Shown here one piece after another: positions 1 to 8,839 of a DNA stretch of 64,000 bases. This stretch comes from Sphingobacteriales bacterium 46-32. Its GTDB lineage: Bacteria; Bacteroidota; Bacteroidia; Chitinophagales; Chitinophagaceae. Location of the stretch: assembly GCA_001898485.1 (NCBI GenBank), contig MKTY01000009.1, positions 62,001 to 126,000 of the forward strand. The letters run 5' to 3'. The notes below the pieces were generated by a model, which was given only the letters and a program-made list of their open reading frames with translations, was not told the origin of the DNA and made no database searches. The translations under genes were made by a program, and so were the position numbers. Every line of letters begins with the position of its first letter. Within the stretch, counting starts at the first letter, position 1.

Positions 1-2
1 AT

Positions 3-533
3 GCTCCGTTTATGGTACTGGCCACTCAGAACCCAGTAGAGCAGGAAGGTACTTACCGGCTGCCCGAAGCGCAACTGGATCGCTTCCTTTTTAAAGTGGT
101 AGTGCCTTATCCCAGTGAAGCAGAAGAACTGGCCATATTGAGCCAGTTTCATAAAATGGGCAACCAGCAGGCACTCGATGTGGTAAAGCCAGTGCTGAGC
201 GGACAAATGATCAATGAAATACGCAAGCAGATACGTACCATTCTTATCGAAGAAAAACTGCTGCAGTTTATTGCCCGGCTCGTGCATCAGACACGCAATC
301 ATAAATCCATTTACCTGGGTGCATCTCCACGGGCCTCGCTGGCTATCATGAATGCTGCAAAAGCCATTGCCGCCATGCAGGGACGCGATTTTGTAACACC
401 CGACGATATCCGCGAAGTAGCCGTGCCGGTATTAAGACACCGCATCATGCTGTCGCCCGATAAAGAAATGGAAGGAGTAACCGAAGCGGAAGTCATCCGC
501 CAGATCATTCAGGGGCTTGATATACCCCGGTAA
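3..533 (+). CDS. MoxR-family AAA ATPase, C-terminal part
   Basis: This is the 3' part of a gene whose start lies before the window. The visible protein opens with the sensor-1 region ([24 protein letters not shown]), the hallmark of MoxR/RavA-type AAA_3 ATPases, and continues into the helical lid ([19 protein letters not shown], then RHRIMLS), which this family conserves. MoxR ATPases act as chaperone-like assembly factors, usually beside DUF58 and von Willebrand A-domain proteins. The gene 21 bases downstream encodes a DUF58 protein, so the two are probably co-transcribed. The Walker motifs are outside the window. Family assignment is firm; the specific client is unknown. Confidence 0.93.
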   Translation, partial: APFMVLATQNPVEQEGTYRLPEAQLDRFLFKVVVPYPSEAEELAILSQFHKMGNQQALDVVKPVLSGQMINEIRKQIRTILIEEKLLQFIARLVHQTRNHKSIYLGASPRASLAIMNAAKAIAAMQGRDFVTPDDIREVAVPVLRHRIMLSPDKEMEGVTEAEVIRQIIQGLDIPR

Positions 534-554
534 AAGCGCTGTGCAGCCTTTAAT

Positions 555-1880
555 ATGTATAAATCACTTTTTTTAAATAATATAGTCTACTACCTGGCCG
601 GCGCTGCTGCAGTGCTGTTCACACTTGGCTATTTTTTCCCGGATATGTACCAGGCAGGCTGGTTGTTGTTACTGCTGCTGGGTATTGCCATTGTAATAGA
701 AGTGTTGCTGCTCTATACATTCAGGCAGGCTATCGGTGCTGTACGCGACACGACAGACCGGTTTAGCATTGGCGACGAAAATAAAGTGACACTGGAGTTG
801 CATAACCGCTACCCGTTTCCGGTGCGGCTTAGTATTATTGATGAATTGCCTGTACAGTTTCAGGAGCGCCACTGGTTAAAAAAAGTACAACTCAAAGGCG
901 GCGAAAGCAGCGAGCTGGTTTATATGCTGCGACCGGTTACCAGAGGAGAATATGTTTTTAACGATATCAATGTTTTTGCACATGGCCCTCTTGGACTCGT
1001 CAAGCGCCGCTATAGGATACCACAGGAGCGAACCATAAAGGTATATCCGTCTTACGTGCAGATGCGCCGGTACCAGTTGCTGGCTGTCAGCAATCGCCTG
1101 CAGGAAGTAGGGGTAAAACGCATTCGCCGCCTGGGACACAGCCTCGAGTTTGAACAGATCAGGGAATACGTACCTGGTGATGATTACCGTACGATCAACT
1201 GGAAAGCCACTGCCCGTAAAAACGGGCTTATGGTCAACAACTATACCGATGAACGCAGCCAGCAGGTATATTGTATTGTCAACAAGGGACGCGTCATGAA
1301 AATGCCTTTCGGTGGTATGACCCTGCTCGATCATGCCATCAATGCCTCACTGGTATTGTCGAATGTGGCGCTCGTAAAGCAGGACAAAGCCGGCCTCATC
1401 ACCTTTGCCGAAAACCTCGACAGCTTTGTGCCGGCTGACAAAAAGCCCACACAGATGAACCTGCTGCTGGAGGCGCTCTACCGTCAGCAAACGCGTTTTC
1501 TGGAACCTGATTTCGAAAAATTATATGCCGTGGTACGTACACGTATTACGCATCGCAGCCTGCTGGTTTTGTTTACCAATTTCGAATCGCTCGAAAGCCT
1601 TGAGCGGGAAATGCCCGCCTTAAAAAGACTGGCACGTTATCACCTGCTGCTCGTGGTATTTTTTGAAAACACAGAATTGAAAGCGCTTACCAATCAGGCA
1701 TCCTCTACAGTAGAAGATATCTATATTAAAACCATTGCCGAAAAATTTGCTTTCGAAAAAAGACAAATGGTTAAAGAACTGCATAATAATGGAATTCTTT
1801 CTATCCTCACCACACCCGAAAACCTCAACGTAAATACGGTCAATAAGTATCTGGAACTAAAGACACGGGTTTCGATTTAG
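555..1880 (+). CDS. DUF58 domain-containing membrane protein
   Basis: A 441-residue protein with two hydrophobic segments near the N-terminus (about residues 8-28 and 33-55), then a large soluble part. The DUF58 signature is visible around residues 195-225 (RRLGHSLEFEQIREYVPGDD followed by YRTINWKATAR). The C-terminal half resembles a von Willebrand A-like fold, as is usual in this family. It follows the MoxR gene, the standard MoxR-DUF58 pairing, where the ATPase is thought to act on or with the DUF58/VWA partner at the membrane. The molecular function is not established for the family. A block of 7-base repeats begins two bases after the stop codon. Confidence 0.92.
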   Translation: MYKSLFLNNIVYYLAGAAAVLFTLGYFFPDMYQAGWLLLLLLGIAIVIEVLLLYTFRQAIGAVRDTTDRFSIGDENKVTLELHNRYPFPVRLSIIDELPVQFQERHWLKKVQLKGGESSELVYMLRPVTRGEYVFNDINVFAHGPLGLVKRRYRIPQERTIKVYPSYVQMRRYQLLAVSNRLQEVGVKRIRRLGHSLEFEQIREYVPGDDYRTINWKATARKNGLMVNNYTDERSQQVYCIVNKGRVMKMPFGGMTLLDHAINASLVLSNVALVKQDKAGLITFAENLDSFVPADKKPTQMNLLLEALYRQQTRFLEPDFEKLYAVVRTRITHRSLLVLFTNFESLESLEREMPALKRLARYHLLLVVFFENTELKALTNQASSTVEDIYIKTIAEKFAFEKRQMVKELHNNGILSILTTPENLNVNTVNKYLELKTRVSI

Positions 1881-1882
1881 TC

Positions 1883-1951
1883 GACAGTTGACAGTGGACA
1901 GTTGACAGTTGACAGTGGGCAGTGGACAGTGGATAGTGAACAGTGGATAGT
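1883..1951. repeat. Degenerate 7-base tandem repeat (TTGACAG type)
   Basis: About nine or ten copies of a 7-base unit, TTGACAG alternating with TGGACAG and TGGATAG, start right after the DUF58 stop codon. The copies become more degenerate to the right. The same unit occurs in inverted orientation at 2027-2065, so the two arrays could pair as a long hairpin around a spacer of roughly 75 bases. Confidence 0.85.
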
Positions 1952-2026
1952 AAGAACAGAATGCCATCTAAACTTTTAATTCTTTTGACTCTTTATACCT
2001 CTTAAATCCTTTAAACTTTATCTCTT

Positions 2027-2065
2027 CACTGTCAACTGTCAACTGTCAACTGTCAACTGTCAACT
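2027..2065. repeat. 7-base tandem repeat (CTGTCAA), inverse of 1883-1951
   Basis: Five nearly perfect copies of CTGTCAA just upstream of truB, complementary to the array at 1883-1951. The array occupies the place where a -33 promoter element for truB would be expected. Confidence 0.88.
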
Positions 2066-2071
2066 AACTCA

Positions 2072-2079
2072 TACCTTTG
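2072..2079 (+). promoter_or_regulatory. Bacteroidota -7 box of truB
   Basis: TACCTTTG matches the TAnnTTTG consensus used by the Bacteroidota primary sigma factor. Transcription normally starts a few bases downstream, which falls on or next to the truB ATG at 2084. The transcript may therefore be leaderless or have a one- or two-base leader. No -33 TTTG is seen at the expected distance. Confidence 0.6.
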
Positions 2080-2083
2080 TCCG

Positions 2084-2779
2084 ATGAATACTTTCGAAGA
2101 AGGCCGCGTGATTTTGCTCGATAAGCCGCTGGAATGGACCTCTTTTGATGCCGTACGTAAAGTGCGCAACCTGATCCGTATTAAAAAGGTAGGACATGCC
2201 GGCACACTCGACCCCCTGGCTACCGGTCTGCTTATTATTTGCACCGGCAAGTTTACCAAGCGCATCAATGAATACATGGCGCGGGAAAAAGAATATACTG
2301 GTACCATCACAATCGGAGCCATTACACCTACCTATGACCTGGAAAGTGAGCCGCAGGATTTTAAACCCTTCGAGCATATCACTCTGCAGCAAATGCAGGA
2401 AGCTGCTGCACAGCTTACAGGGCCAATTATGCAGGTGCCACCTGCACATTCGGCAATAAAGGTGGGTGGCAAACGGGTATATGAACTGGCCCGGAAAGGT
2501 AAAGAAGTAAAGCTGGAGCCACGCCCTGTAACCATCAGCGTTTTTGAACTTACAAAAATCGAATTGCCTGTAATTTCTTTCCGCGTTGTATGTACTACCG
2601 GCACGTATATCCGCAGCCTTGCCAATGATTTTGGAGCTATCCTGGGATGCGGGGCCTATCTGAGCAGCCTGTGCAGAACCCGCATCGGTGAGTTTACACT
2701 GGAGCAATCTATCAGCATCAGCCAGTTTGAAGCAGATGTGCTGAAAGAACGCGAAATAAATCAGAATATAAAGGGGTAG
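2084..2779 (+). CDS. truB: tRNA pseudouridine(55) synthase TruB
   Basis: A 231-residue TruB that isomerises U55 to pseudouridine in the T-loop of tRNAs. Motif I is complete: VGHAGTLDPLATGLL with the catalytic aspartate at residue 43. The N-terminal ILLDKPLEWTSFDAV and the later GGKRVYELAR and TTGTYIRSLANDFG segments are also typical. The length matches short Bacteroidota TruB proteins that lack an extended PUA domain. The start is fixed by the -7 box four bases upstream. Its last 19 bases overlap the convergent TamL-like gene on the other strand. Confidence 0.97.
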   Translation: MNTFEEGRVILLDKPLEWTSFDAVRKVRNLIRIKKVGHAGTLDPLATGLLIICTGKFTKRINEYMAREKEYTGTITIGAITPTYDLESEPQDFKPFEHITLQQMQEAAAQLTGPIMQVPPAHSAIKVGGKRVYELARKGKEVKLEPRPVTISVFELTKIELPVISFRVVCTTGTYIRSLANDFGAILGCGAYLSSLCRTRIGEFTLEQSISISQFEADVLKEREINQNIKG

Positions 2780-5121
2780 TTGATACCTAACTGAAACTGG
2801 CTACCCTTGAAGAAGGGATAGCTGAACCAGCGGTTCTGGTATTGCGCATCTGTAACGGAAGGGCTGGGATCTTTTACTTTGTAACCATAATCGAAGCGGA
2901 TTACAAAGAAGTTGAAATCTACACGCAGGCCACCACCCATGCCAATGGCTATGTCCTGTCCCAGCCGGCTGAGTTTGAATACCTCTTCTGCAGGCCTGTT
3001 ATCTGCCTTTTTAAGGAACCAGACATTCCCGATATCGGTAAAGAAGGCGCCATTTACTTTTACGCCAAAGGGAGTGCCAATCGGAAACCGGTATTCGGCA
3101 TTGGCCTCAAGTTGCACATCGCCATACCGGTCAGGTGTGCCCAGTGACCCGTTAAACTCTTTGACGGTAGAGCCCGGACCCAGGCGGCGCAAGGCCCATG
3201 CCCGCATACTGTTTGGACCGCCGCTGAAATATTGTTTGAAAAAAGGCAGATTGTTACGTTTCAGCGGATCGCGTGTGGAATTGAACTCATAACCCAATCC
3301 GGCAAACAAACGGAGTGCTATAGACGATTTGGGACGTCGTATGAGATGGGCAAATTCCACATCCGCTTTAATAAAACGATACAGCTGCTTATCAAGGAAA
3401 CTGTTGCGGATTAAACCGGTAAGCGTGCCCGATTCTTCGACGTTGGCGCGAAATAAATTAAGCTTATTTCCCTTTCCGCCGCTGATGGTAAGATTGGTAA
3501 TGATGGATGCAATAAAACCATCGGTAAAAATGCTGCGCAGAGAAGGGTTATTGCTGATAAGTGTCTTCAGACTGTCGCGCTGAATAAGCCGGGAGTATTC
3601 GATATTAGGCAGCTTAACTGTTAAAAGCTTATTGGCACTTTGAGCCCGATTGCGCCATTGATATTCGTAACCCCATGATCCGTTGATGCTGGTTAGGTTA
3701 TACAACAGGCGTCTTTCCGTATTGGCTGCATTGAAGGCAAACTGGGTACGGAAATTATCGCGCCTGTTTTCGGGAATCCATTTGATGGCCGGAGTAAACC
3801 GGGGGAAAATGATAGTATGACTGAAACTGACCTGCTGGGTCTGTATGAACTGGCTGCTGCCGTTGGCGCCCAACTCCACACCATAGCGTACGTTGGTGCT
3901 GGCCGTATTGGCTGCCCGGGCAAAATTCCGGTTTTGCACACCTACGTTGATACCAATACCAAACAGGTTGCCCGATATAGCACTTTGGTTAATGCTGCTT
4001 TCGAGGTTTGTATTGAAGGAATATTTACTGGCAGGGCTTAAGCGAATAATATAATCAACCGTGTCTGAATTGGGCCGGGGCACCATATCGATGCTGGCCA
4101 TACGCCAGGTGCCAAGGTTGTTGAGGTTATTCAATGTGCGGGTATAACGACGCAACCGGTAGATACTGTCTTGCGGAATATTGACCAGCAGCGGAAAAAT
4201 GTTGGTCTTGTACTTTCGCTGGTATTGCACAATCCGCATATTTTTTACGCTGTCAATTTTTTTGACCAGACCGGCCGTATCTACACGGTAATCAGGATAG
4301 ATTGTAACATGACCGTTATAAAATTTGGTCAGACGCAGGCTGTCGTAAGACCGGAGGCGGATATCGAGATTGGCCTTTGGATTTTCGCGGCGCTCCTGCA
4401 GGCGTTCCAGCAACTCAAGCTGTTCAAAAGGATCAAGACCCGGTTGCAGCAGGGCTACATCAAGCGTATCCCAGAGCCCCATCATTTCATCGCGGCTGAA
4501 GCGCAGGTATCCGTTGTTGCGATAAAGCTCTGTAAGCCGGTCCAGTTCGGCGCTGATAGGAGCTTTGGCAAAAGGAGTGCCTTTGCGGATTAGTGCGTCT
4601 TTGCGCGACGAATCGGCCAGTTGCTGCAATTCCGGATGACGCATAGTGTAACTGATGGAGTCAAGCATGACCTGCTTGCCGGGGCGCACGTAAAAATCAA
4701 TAACCATCCGGTGATGGTGATATGCTTTCGGAAAAAGACTGCGCGGAGGTTTCAGGTGACTTTCATAATAAATGGAATCATGAAAATATCCCTTTGACTT
4801 GAGCAGGGCCCGCATATATACGATAGAGTTATCGGCATTGACACTGTCATAGACGGGTGGCTTTTTCATTACCTGCCAGGCCAGTTTTTCAATACTCCGT
4901 ACCTTCAGGCTATCGTCGAGCTGGCCTTCCAGGCCGCTCAGCAGATCCGCTTTTTCTTCTTTTGAAAAGTTGCCTATTAACTTGATATTTGTTTTATAAA
5001 CAAAATTTTTATCGGCAGGGCTTTGCTTGACGATGGTACAGGAGCCCAGGAGGGCAATCCAGATTCCGGCAACAATGGCTTTCAGGTAGACGGTATGGGA
5101 CGTAGATTTGCCGGCTGACAT
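2761..5121 (-). CDS. tamL: TamL-like BamA/Omp85-family outer-membrane lipoprotein
   Basis: A 786-residue protein with a lipoprotein signal (hydrophobic segment ending LLGSC, lipid-modified cysteine near residue 28), POTRA-like repeats in the first half, and an Omp85 beta-barrel in the C-terminal half ending in aromatic NYPFIF. The GGPNSMRAWALRRLGPG segment is the conserved surface-antigen/BamA barrel motif. In Bacteroidota such lipidated Omp85 proteins are TamL, paired with a TamB-like protein for envelope assembly. A BamA paralogue is possible, but the lipobox favours TamL. It ends in overlap with truB and starts 21 bases from the divergent methyltransferase gene. Confidence 0.87.
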   Translation of the reverse strand: MSAGKSTSHTVYLKAIVAGIWIALLGSCTIVKQSPADKNFVYKTNIKLIGNFSKEEKADLLSGLEGQLDDSLKVRSIEKLAWQVMKKPPVYDSVNADNSIVYMRALLKSKGYFHDSIYYESHLKPPRSLFPKAYHHHRMVIDFYVRPGKQVMLDSISYTMRHPELQQLADSSRKDALIRKGTPFAKAPISAELDRLTELYRNNGYLRFSRDEMMGLWDTLDVALLQPGLDPFEQLELLERLQERRENPKANLDIRLRSYDSLRLTKFYNGHVTIYPDYRVDTAGLVKKIDSVKNMRIVQYQRKYKTNIFPLLVNIPQDSIYRLRRYTRTLNNLNNLGTWRMASIDMVPRPNSDTVDYIIRLSPASKYSFNTNLESSINQSAISGNLFGIGINVGVQNRNFARAANTASTNVRYGVELGANGSSQFIQTQQVSFSHTIIFPRFTPAIKWIPENRRDNFRTQFAFNAANTERRLLYNLTSINGSWGYEYQWRNRAQSANKLLTVKLPNIEYSRLIQRDSLKTLISNNPSLRSIFTDGFIASIITNLTISGGKGNKLNLFRANVEESGTLTGLIRNSFLDKQLYRFIKADVEFAHLIRRPKSSIALRLFAGLGYEFNSTRDPLKRNNLPFFKQYFSGGPNSMRAWALRRLGPGSTVKEFNGSLGTPDRYGDVQLEANAEYRFPIGTPFGVKVNGAFFTDIGNVWFLKKADNRPAEEVFKLSRLGQDIAIGMGGGLRVDFNFFVIRFDYGYKVKDPSPSVTDAQYQNRWFSYPFFKGSQFQLGINYPFIF

Positions 5122-5142
5122 AGAAAATTTGAAACATCAACA

Positions 5143-5871
5143 ATGCTGACCAAATCGCAGATCAAATATATTCAAAGTTTAGGCCATAAAAAACACCGCG
5201 ATGCGGAAAAGCTCTTTCTGGCCGAAGGGCCAAAGATAGTGGGAGAATGGTTACAGGAGCATGGTTTGCGCCTGCAAACTATTTATGCCACGCAACAATG
5301 GATAGAGCAGCATGGGCAGATAGCGGTACCCGTGCAGAAAGTGACAGAAGATGAATTGGCAAAGATTTCACAGTTGCAGACACCCAACCAGGTGCTGGCT
5401 GTGGTACATCAGCAGGAGCCGCCTGCTGCATTAGAGGCCAGCTCCTCACTTGTACTGGCCCTCGACACCATCCAGGACCCGGGCAATCTGGGTACTATCA
5501 TCCGTATTGCCGACTGGTTTGGAATAAATGCGATTGTATGCAGCCGTGAATGTGCAGATATTTATAACCCCAAAGTGGTACAATCGACCATGGGAAGCCT
5601 TGCCAGGGTCAGAATATTATATGCAGACCTGGTAGAATGGATAGAAAGCCAGCCCGGTTGCCGGGTATATGCCGCTGCGCTCGAAGGCCAGGATGCAGGG
5701 AAAATGGGCGTACTCAAATCGGGCGTACTGGTAATTGGCAACGAATCAAAAGGGATCAGCGCACCGGTTATGGCAAAGGTGAATGTACGGATTACTATCC
5801 CCCGCAAAGGGAAAGCCGAATCGCTCAATGCTGCGGTGGCAACCGGCATCCTGCTCTCGAAACTGACCTGA
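5143..5871 (+). CDS. SpoU/TrmH-family RNA 2'-O-methyltransferase
   Basis: A 242-residue SPOUT methyltransferase. The three SpoU motifs are visible: motif 1 DPGNLGTIIRIADWFG (about residue 111), motif 2 VLVIGNESKGIS (about 197) and motif 3 IPRKGKAESLNAAVATGILL (near the C-terminus). These form the knotted SAM-binding site. The N-terminal part (HRDAEKLFLAEGPKIV) resembles the substrate-binding domain of RlmB/TsnR-like enzymes. The target nucleotide, rRNA or tRNA, cannot be told from sequence. It is divergent from tamL and convergent with the permease gene. Confidence 0.94.
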   Translation: MLTKSQIKYIQSLGHKKHRDAEKLFLAEGPKIVGEWLQEHGLRLQTIYATQQWIEQHGQIAVPVQKVTEDELAKISQLQTPNQVLAVVHQQEPPAALEASSSLVLALDTIQDPGNLGTIIRIADWFGINAIVCSRECADIYNPKVVQSTMGSLARVRILYADLVEWIESQPGCRVYAAALEGQDAGKMGVLKSGVLVIGNESKGISAPVMAKVNVRITIPRKGKAESLNAAVATGILLSKLT

Positions 5872-5884
5872 TATCCCGCTTATT

Positions 5885-7120
5885 TTATTGAAAACGGATG
5901 GCCCGTACCGGCTGAATCTTTCTGACCAGCAGGGTAGGAATCATTAATACCAGGGCACTGATCAGCAGCGTACAGCCGGCAATCGTACATATTTCCAGCG
6001 CACTGATCTGCACCGCAGCCTCCCTGATATAATAAGCTTCTTCCTGCAGCTTGATAAATCCTGTTTTTTTCTGCAGCCACAACAGTCCCAGAGCCAGTAG
6101 TGTACCAGCTATAATGCCGGTAAGTGTAATGATTATGGCATGCCGCAGAAATATATTTTGTATCGTCCAGTTATTGGCACCGAGGGCCTTCAGTACACCA
6201 ATCATACGTACCCGCTCAAGCACCAGGATGATCAGACAGCTGACCAGATTGATAAGGGCTACAAAGATCATAATACCGATGAGCACATTACGGGTCACAT
6301 CCTGCATATTGAGCCAGTCAAAGATGTTGGGCGAAACATCCCGCACATTCACTGCTTCCCAGCTGAGCGGAAATTTATCCATATCAAAGATGGCTTCGGC
6401 TACCTGGTCGGCCTGCTTATAGTCGCGCAGAAATACCTCGTAGCCGCCTGCCTGCATCGGGTCCCAGTCATTGAGACGTTGAATAAGGCGCAGGTCGCCG
6501 ATGGCAAATGTTTTATCGTATTCTTCAATACCTGTTTTGTAAATGCCAACAATAGTAAGCTTGTCGGGCCGGGGCTGACCATCGGGTCTGATAAAATAGA
6601 TCATTATCCGGTCGTTGAGCCGCAGGCCCAGCTGTTTGGCCGTATATTCAGAGATCATGATCTCGCGGCTATACGTACCGGGTACAAACTGAAGCGGGCG
6701 CCCCTGCCTGATAAAACGTTTAAAGAAATCGAATTGATAAGTACTGTCGTATCCTTTTACCAGCACACCTTCTATTTCATCCTTTGTTTTCAGGATGCCG
6801 TACTTGGTGGCATATGGGTGAATTTGCTGCACAGCCGGATTCTTGCGGATATCGGCTACCAGGGTATCATTTTCAATAAGCGGTGTTTCTTCAGCAATCA
6901 GCGCTTTCATAGGCTGGCGCTCCATTATGCGGATATGCCCCATGAAGCTGAAAACCTTTTTGCTGACCTCCGACTGAAAACCATTGGCGAAAGCCAGCGC
7001 AATGATCATTACGGCCACACTGATGATAGTGGCCACCGTACTGAGCCGGATGATAAACCGGGAAAATGACCGCTGCTGATTAAAAGCGATCCTGTTTGCT
7101 ATGAATGTTGCAACCTTCAA
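5885..7120 (-). CDS. FtsX/LolC-type ABC transporter permease
   Basis: A 411-residue inner-membrane protein with the MacB/FtsX permease layout: one N-terminal transmembrane helix (about 27-49), a large periplasmic domain, then three C-terminal helices (about 280-400) including the RVRMIGVLKALGANNWTI segment typical of LolC/LolE permeases. Such proteins work with a cytoplasmic ATPase to extract or move lipoproteins or other envelope substrates. No ATPase gene is adjacent. In Bacteroidota this protein commonly stands alone and is annotated as a FtsX-like or LolC/E-like permease; the substrate is unknown. Confidence 0.9.
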   Translation of the reverse strand: MKVATFIANRIAFNQQRSFSRFIIRLSTVATIISVAVMIIALAFANGFQSEVSKKVFSFMGHIRIMERQPMKALIAEETPLIENDTLVADIRKNPAVQQIHPYATKYGILKTKDEIEGVLVKGYDSTYQFDFFKRFIRQGRPLQFVPGTYSREIMISEYTAKQLGLRLNDRIMIYFIRPDGQPRPDKLTIVGIYKTGIEEYDKTFAIGDLRLIQRLNDWDPMQAGGYEVFLRDYKQADQVAEAIFDMDKFPLSWEAVNVRDVSPNIFDWLNMQDVTRNVLIGIMIFVALINLVSCLIILVLERVRMIGVLKALGANNWTIQNIFLRHAIIITLTGIIAGTLLALGLLWLQKKTGFIKLQEEAYYIREAAVQISALEICTIAGCTLLISALVLMIPTLLVRKIQPVRAIRFQ

Positions 7121-7255
7121 ACTGAAATCCGGGTCTGGTTTTTGCAGAGCCAGTATCCTGACTGGGCTGACCGGTCAACAAAAATAAGCGGATCAGCAGA
7201 TTAAAAGGATTATTTAACTGTTTTTCATAATATTGAGCACCACTAAACTACTGGA

Positions 7256-8527
7256 ATGAAGTTTTTATTTACCTCTTTGCTTGCCCTGGTCACGGTATTT
7301 ATTCATGCACAACAGCCCGATCAGGTATATAAAGATAATATCCGCTCGGTTCGCCTTTACAAAGCTGGTGATATATATAGCTATCCCATCCTAACACTCA
7401 ACAGCAATGAGCAGCTGGAATTGCATTTTGATGATATGGATGCAGATATTAAAAACTATTACTTCAGCTTCCAGCTTTGCAATGCCGACTGGACGGTATC
7501 CAACCTGCTCCCTTTCGACTATGTGCGGGGTTTTCAGAGTACGCGTATCACCAACTACCGTAATTCATCTATCTCGATCAATCGCTATACACATTACCAG
7601 GCCAGTTTTCCCGATCGTAATGGCACACCCACACGATCGGGTAACTATCTGCTGAAAGTATTCCGTAATAATGATACATCCGATCTGTACTTTACGCGCC
7701 GTTTTCTGGTAATTGAGAATAAAGTATCAGTAGGAGCACAGGTGCGTCAGCCGTTTGACAGTCGCCTGTTTCAGTCAGACCAGCGGGTACATGTAATACT
7801 GAATACAGCTAATGCCCGGATCAATATACTATCTCCCCAGGATATCAAACTGGTAGTACTCCAGAATTATTCCTGGCAGAATGCAGCCCGTGTAGATAAG
7901 CCGACCATTTTCAGAGGTAATTATTTTGAATACAACGATGATGCCACCACCTTTCAGGCGGGAAGAGAGTGGCGCTGGATCGACTTGCGGAGTTTGCGTC
8001 TTATGAGCGACCGCATGGCGCGTATGGCCGATAGTGCAAGACAGATGCAGGTATATGTAAAACCCGATGCCGAACGCCGCTCGCAAGTGTATATCTATTA
8101 TCGTGATCTGAATGGATTATATACGATTGAAAATACAGATGGGAATAATCCCTACTGGCAGAGCGATTATGCCTGGACTCATTTTACGTTTGTTCCGCCC
8201 AATAACCAGGCCTATCCCGGCAAAGACATTTACCTGTATGGCGATTTGACCAATTACCGGCCCGATGAAAATTCGAAGATGACGTTCAATGCAGATAAAG
8301 GTGTATACGAAAAGGCAATGTTTTTAAAACAGGGCTACTACAACTACTCCTATGTAACCCAGGATTATCGTGCCGATCCCAACAACCGGTTTTCATTTTC
8401 GAATACAGAGGGCAATTTTAATGCTACCGAAAATGCCTACATGGTGCTGATTTATTACCGGCCTTTTGGAGCCAGGGCCGATGAGCTGATTGGCTATGCA
8501 CAGGTCAACTCCCTGGCACTGCGTTAA
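7256..8527 (+). CDS. Type IX secretion system plug protein (DUF5103)
   Basis: A 423-residue secreted protein with a short signal peptide (hydrophobic core to about residue 17, cleavage near HAQQ). The whole length matches the DUF5103 family, now named the T9SS plug protein, with its N-terminal beta domain (QVYKDNIRSVRLYKAG; SFQLCNADW) and C-terminal immunoglobulin-like part. In the structurally characterised flavobacterial translocon this protein plugs the SprA channel. Its presence implies that the organism uses type IX secretion and supports Bacteroidota affiliation. It is monocistronic, followed by the SRP RNA gene. Confidence 0.88.
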   Translation: MKFLFTSLLALVTVFIHAQQPDQVYKDNIRSVRLYKAGDIYSYPILTLNSNEQLELHFDDMDADIKNYYFSFQLCNADWTVSNLLPFDYVRGFQSTRITNYRNSSISINRYTHYQASFPDRNGTPTRSGNYLLKVFRNNDTSDLYFTRRFLVIENKVSVGAQVRQPFDSRLFQSDQRVHVILNTANARINILSPQDIKLVVLQNYSWQNAARVDKPTIFRGNYFEYNDDATTFQAGREWRWIDLRSLRLMSDRMARMADSARQMQVYVKPDAERRSQVYIYYRDLNGLYTIENTDGNNPYWQSDYAWTHFTFVPPNNQAYPGKDIYLYGDLTNYRPDENSKMTFNADKGVYEKAMFLKQGYYNYSYVTQDYRADPNNRFSFSNTEGNFNATENAYMVLIYYRPFGARADELIGYAQVNSLALR

Positions 8528-8560
8528 CAGGCGGTTTTTCTTTTATTTATAAAGCCTTTT

Positions 8561-8594
8561 TTTGAGGAAAAATGCCCGTGGGCCTGTATCTTTG
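8561..8594 (+). promoter_or_regulatory. Bacteroidota promoter of the SRP RNA
   Basis: A -33 TTTG at 8561-8564 and a perfect -7 box TATCTTTG at 8587-8594 are separated by 22 bases. The RNA 5' end inferred from its closing stem is at about 8599, five bases after the -7 box, which fits the usual spacing. Confidence 0.8.
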
Positions 8595-8598
8595 CGCC

Positions 8599-8693
8599 GG
8601 CAGGTCTTACACGACCAGCTCCTGTCGAACCTCCCCAGGGCCGGAAGGCAGCAAGGATAGATGGTTGTAGCGGTGCGATGTGAGTAGCCTGCC
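8599..8693 (+). ncRNA. ffs: Small bacterial SRP RNA (4.5S, ffs)
   Basis: About 95 bases with the conserved SRP domain IV core: the internal-loop segments around CAGGGCCGGAAGGCAGCAAGG carry the GGAA tetraloop hairpin that binds Ffh. The ends pair as GGCAGG with CCTGCC, closing one long hairpin. With Ffh it targets membrane and secretory proteins to the translocon. The 5' end is supported by the promoter just upstream, and a terminator hairpin follows at 8710-8730. Confidence 0.96.
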
Positions 8694-8709
8694 ATTTTTT
8701 TTTCTTTTC

Positions 8710-8730
8710 AGCCGGTATCCGGCTTTTTTT
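8710..8730 (+). terminator. Intrinsic terminator after SRP RNA
   Basis: Stem AGCCGG/CCGGCT with a three-base loop followed by a T run, placed 17 bases after the RNA 3' end. Confidence 0.8.
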
Positions 8731-8761
8731 ATTCTCCTATCTTCCAAACAGGTCTTCTTAT

Positions 8762-8794
8762 TTTGTACTAACCCATCGGTTTTGCTTATTTTTG
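8762..8794 (+). promoter_or_regulatory. Bacteroidota promoter of the aldolase gene
   Basis: A -33 TTTG (8762-8765) and a -7 box TATTTTTG (8787-8794) are 21 bases apart. Transcription would start near 8799, leaving a leader of about 40 bases before the ATG at 8840. This argues against any upstream in-frame start. Confidence 0.75.
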
Positions 8795-8839
8795 AGATTG
8801 GCGATACCGATCGCCCTACTTTTAGAAAAAATAATTCGT

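Noticed and set aside
6140-7069. Open frame of 309 codons on the plus strand
   Set aside because: Antisense to the FtsX-type permease; its sequence lacks membrane or domain features.
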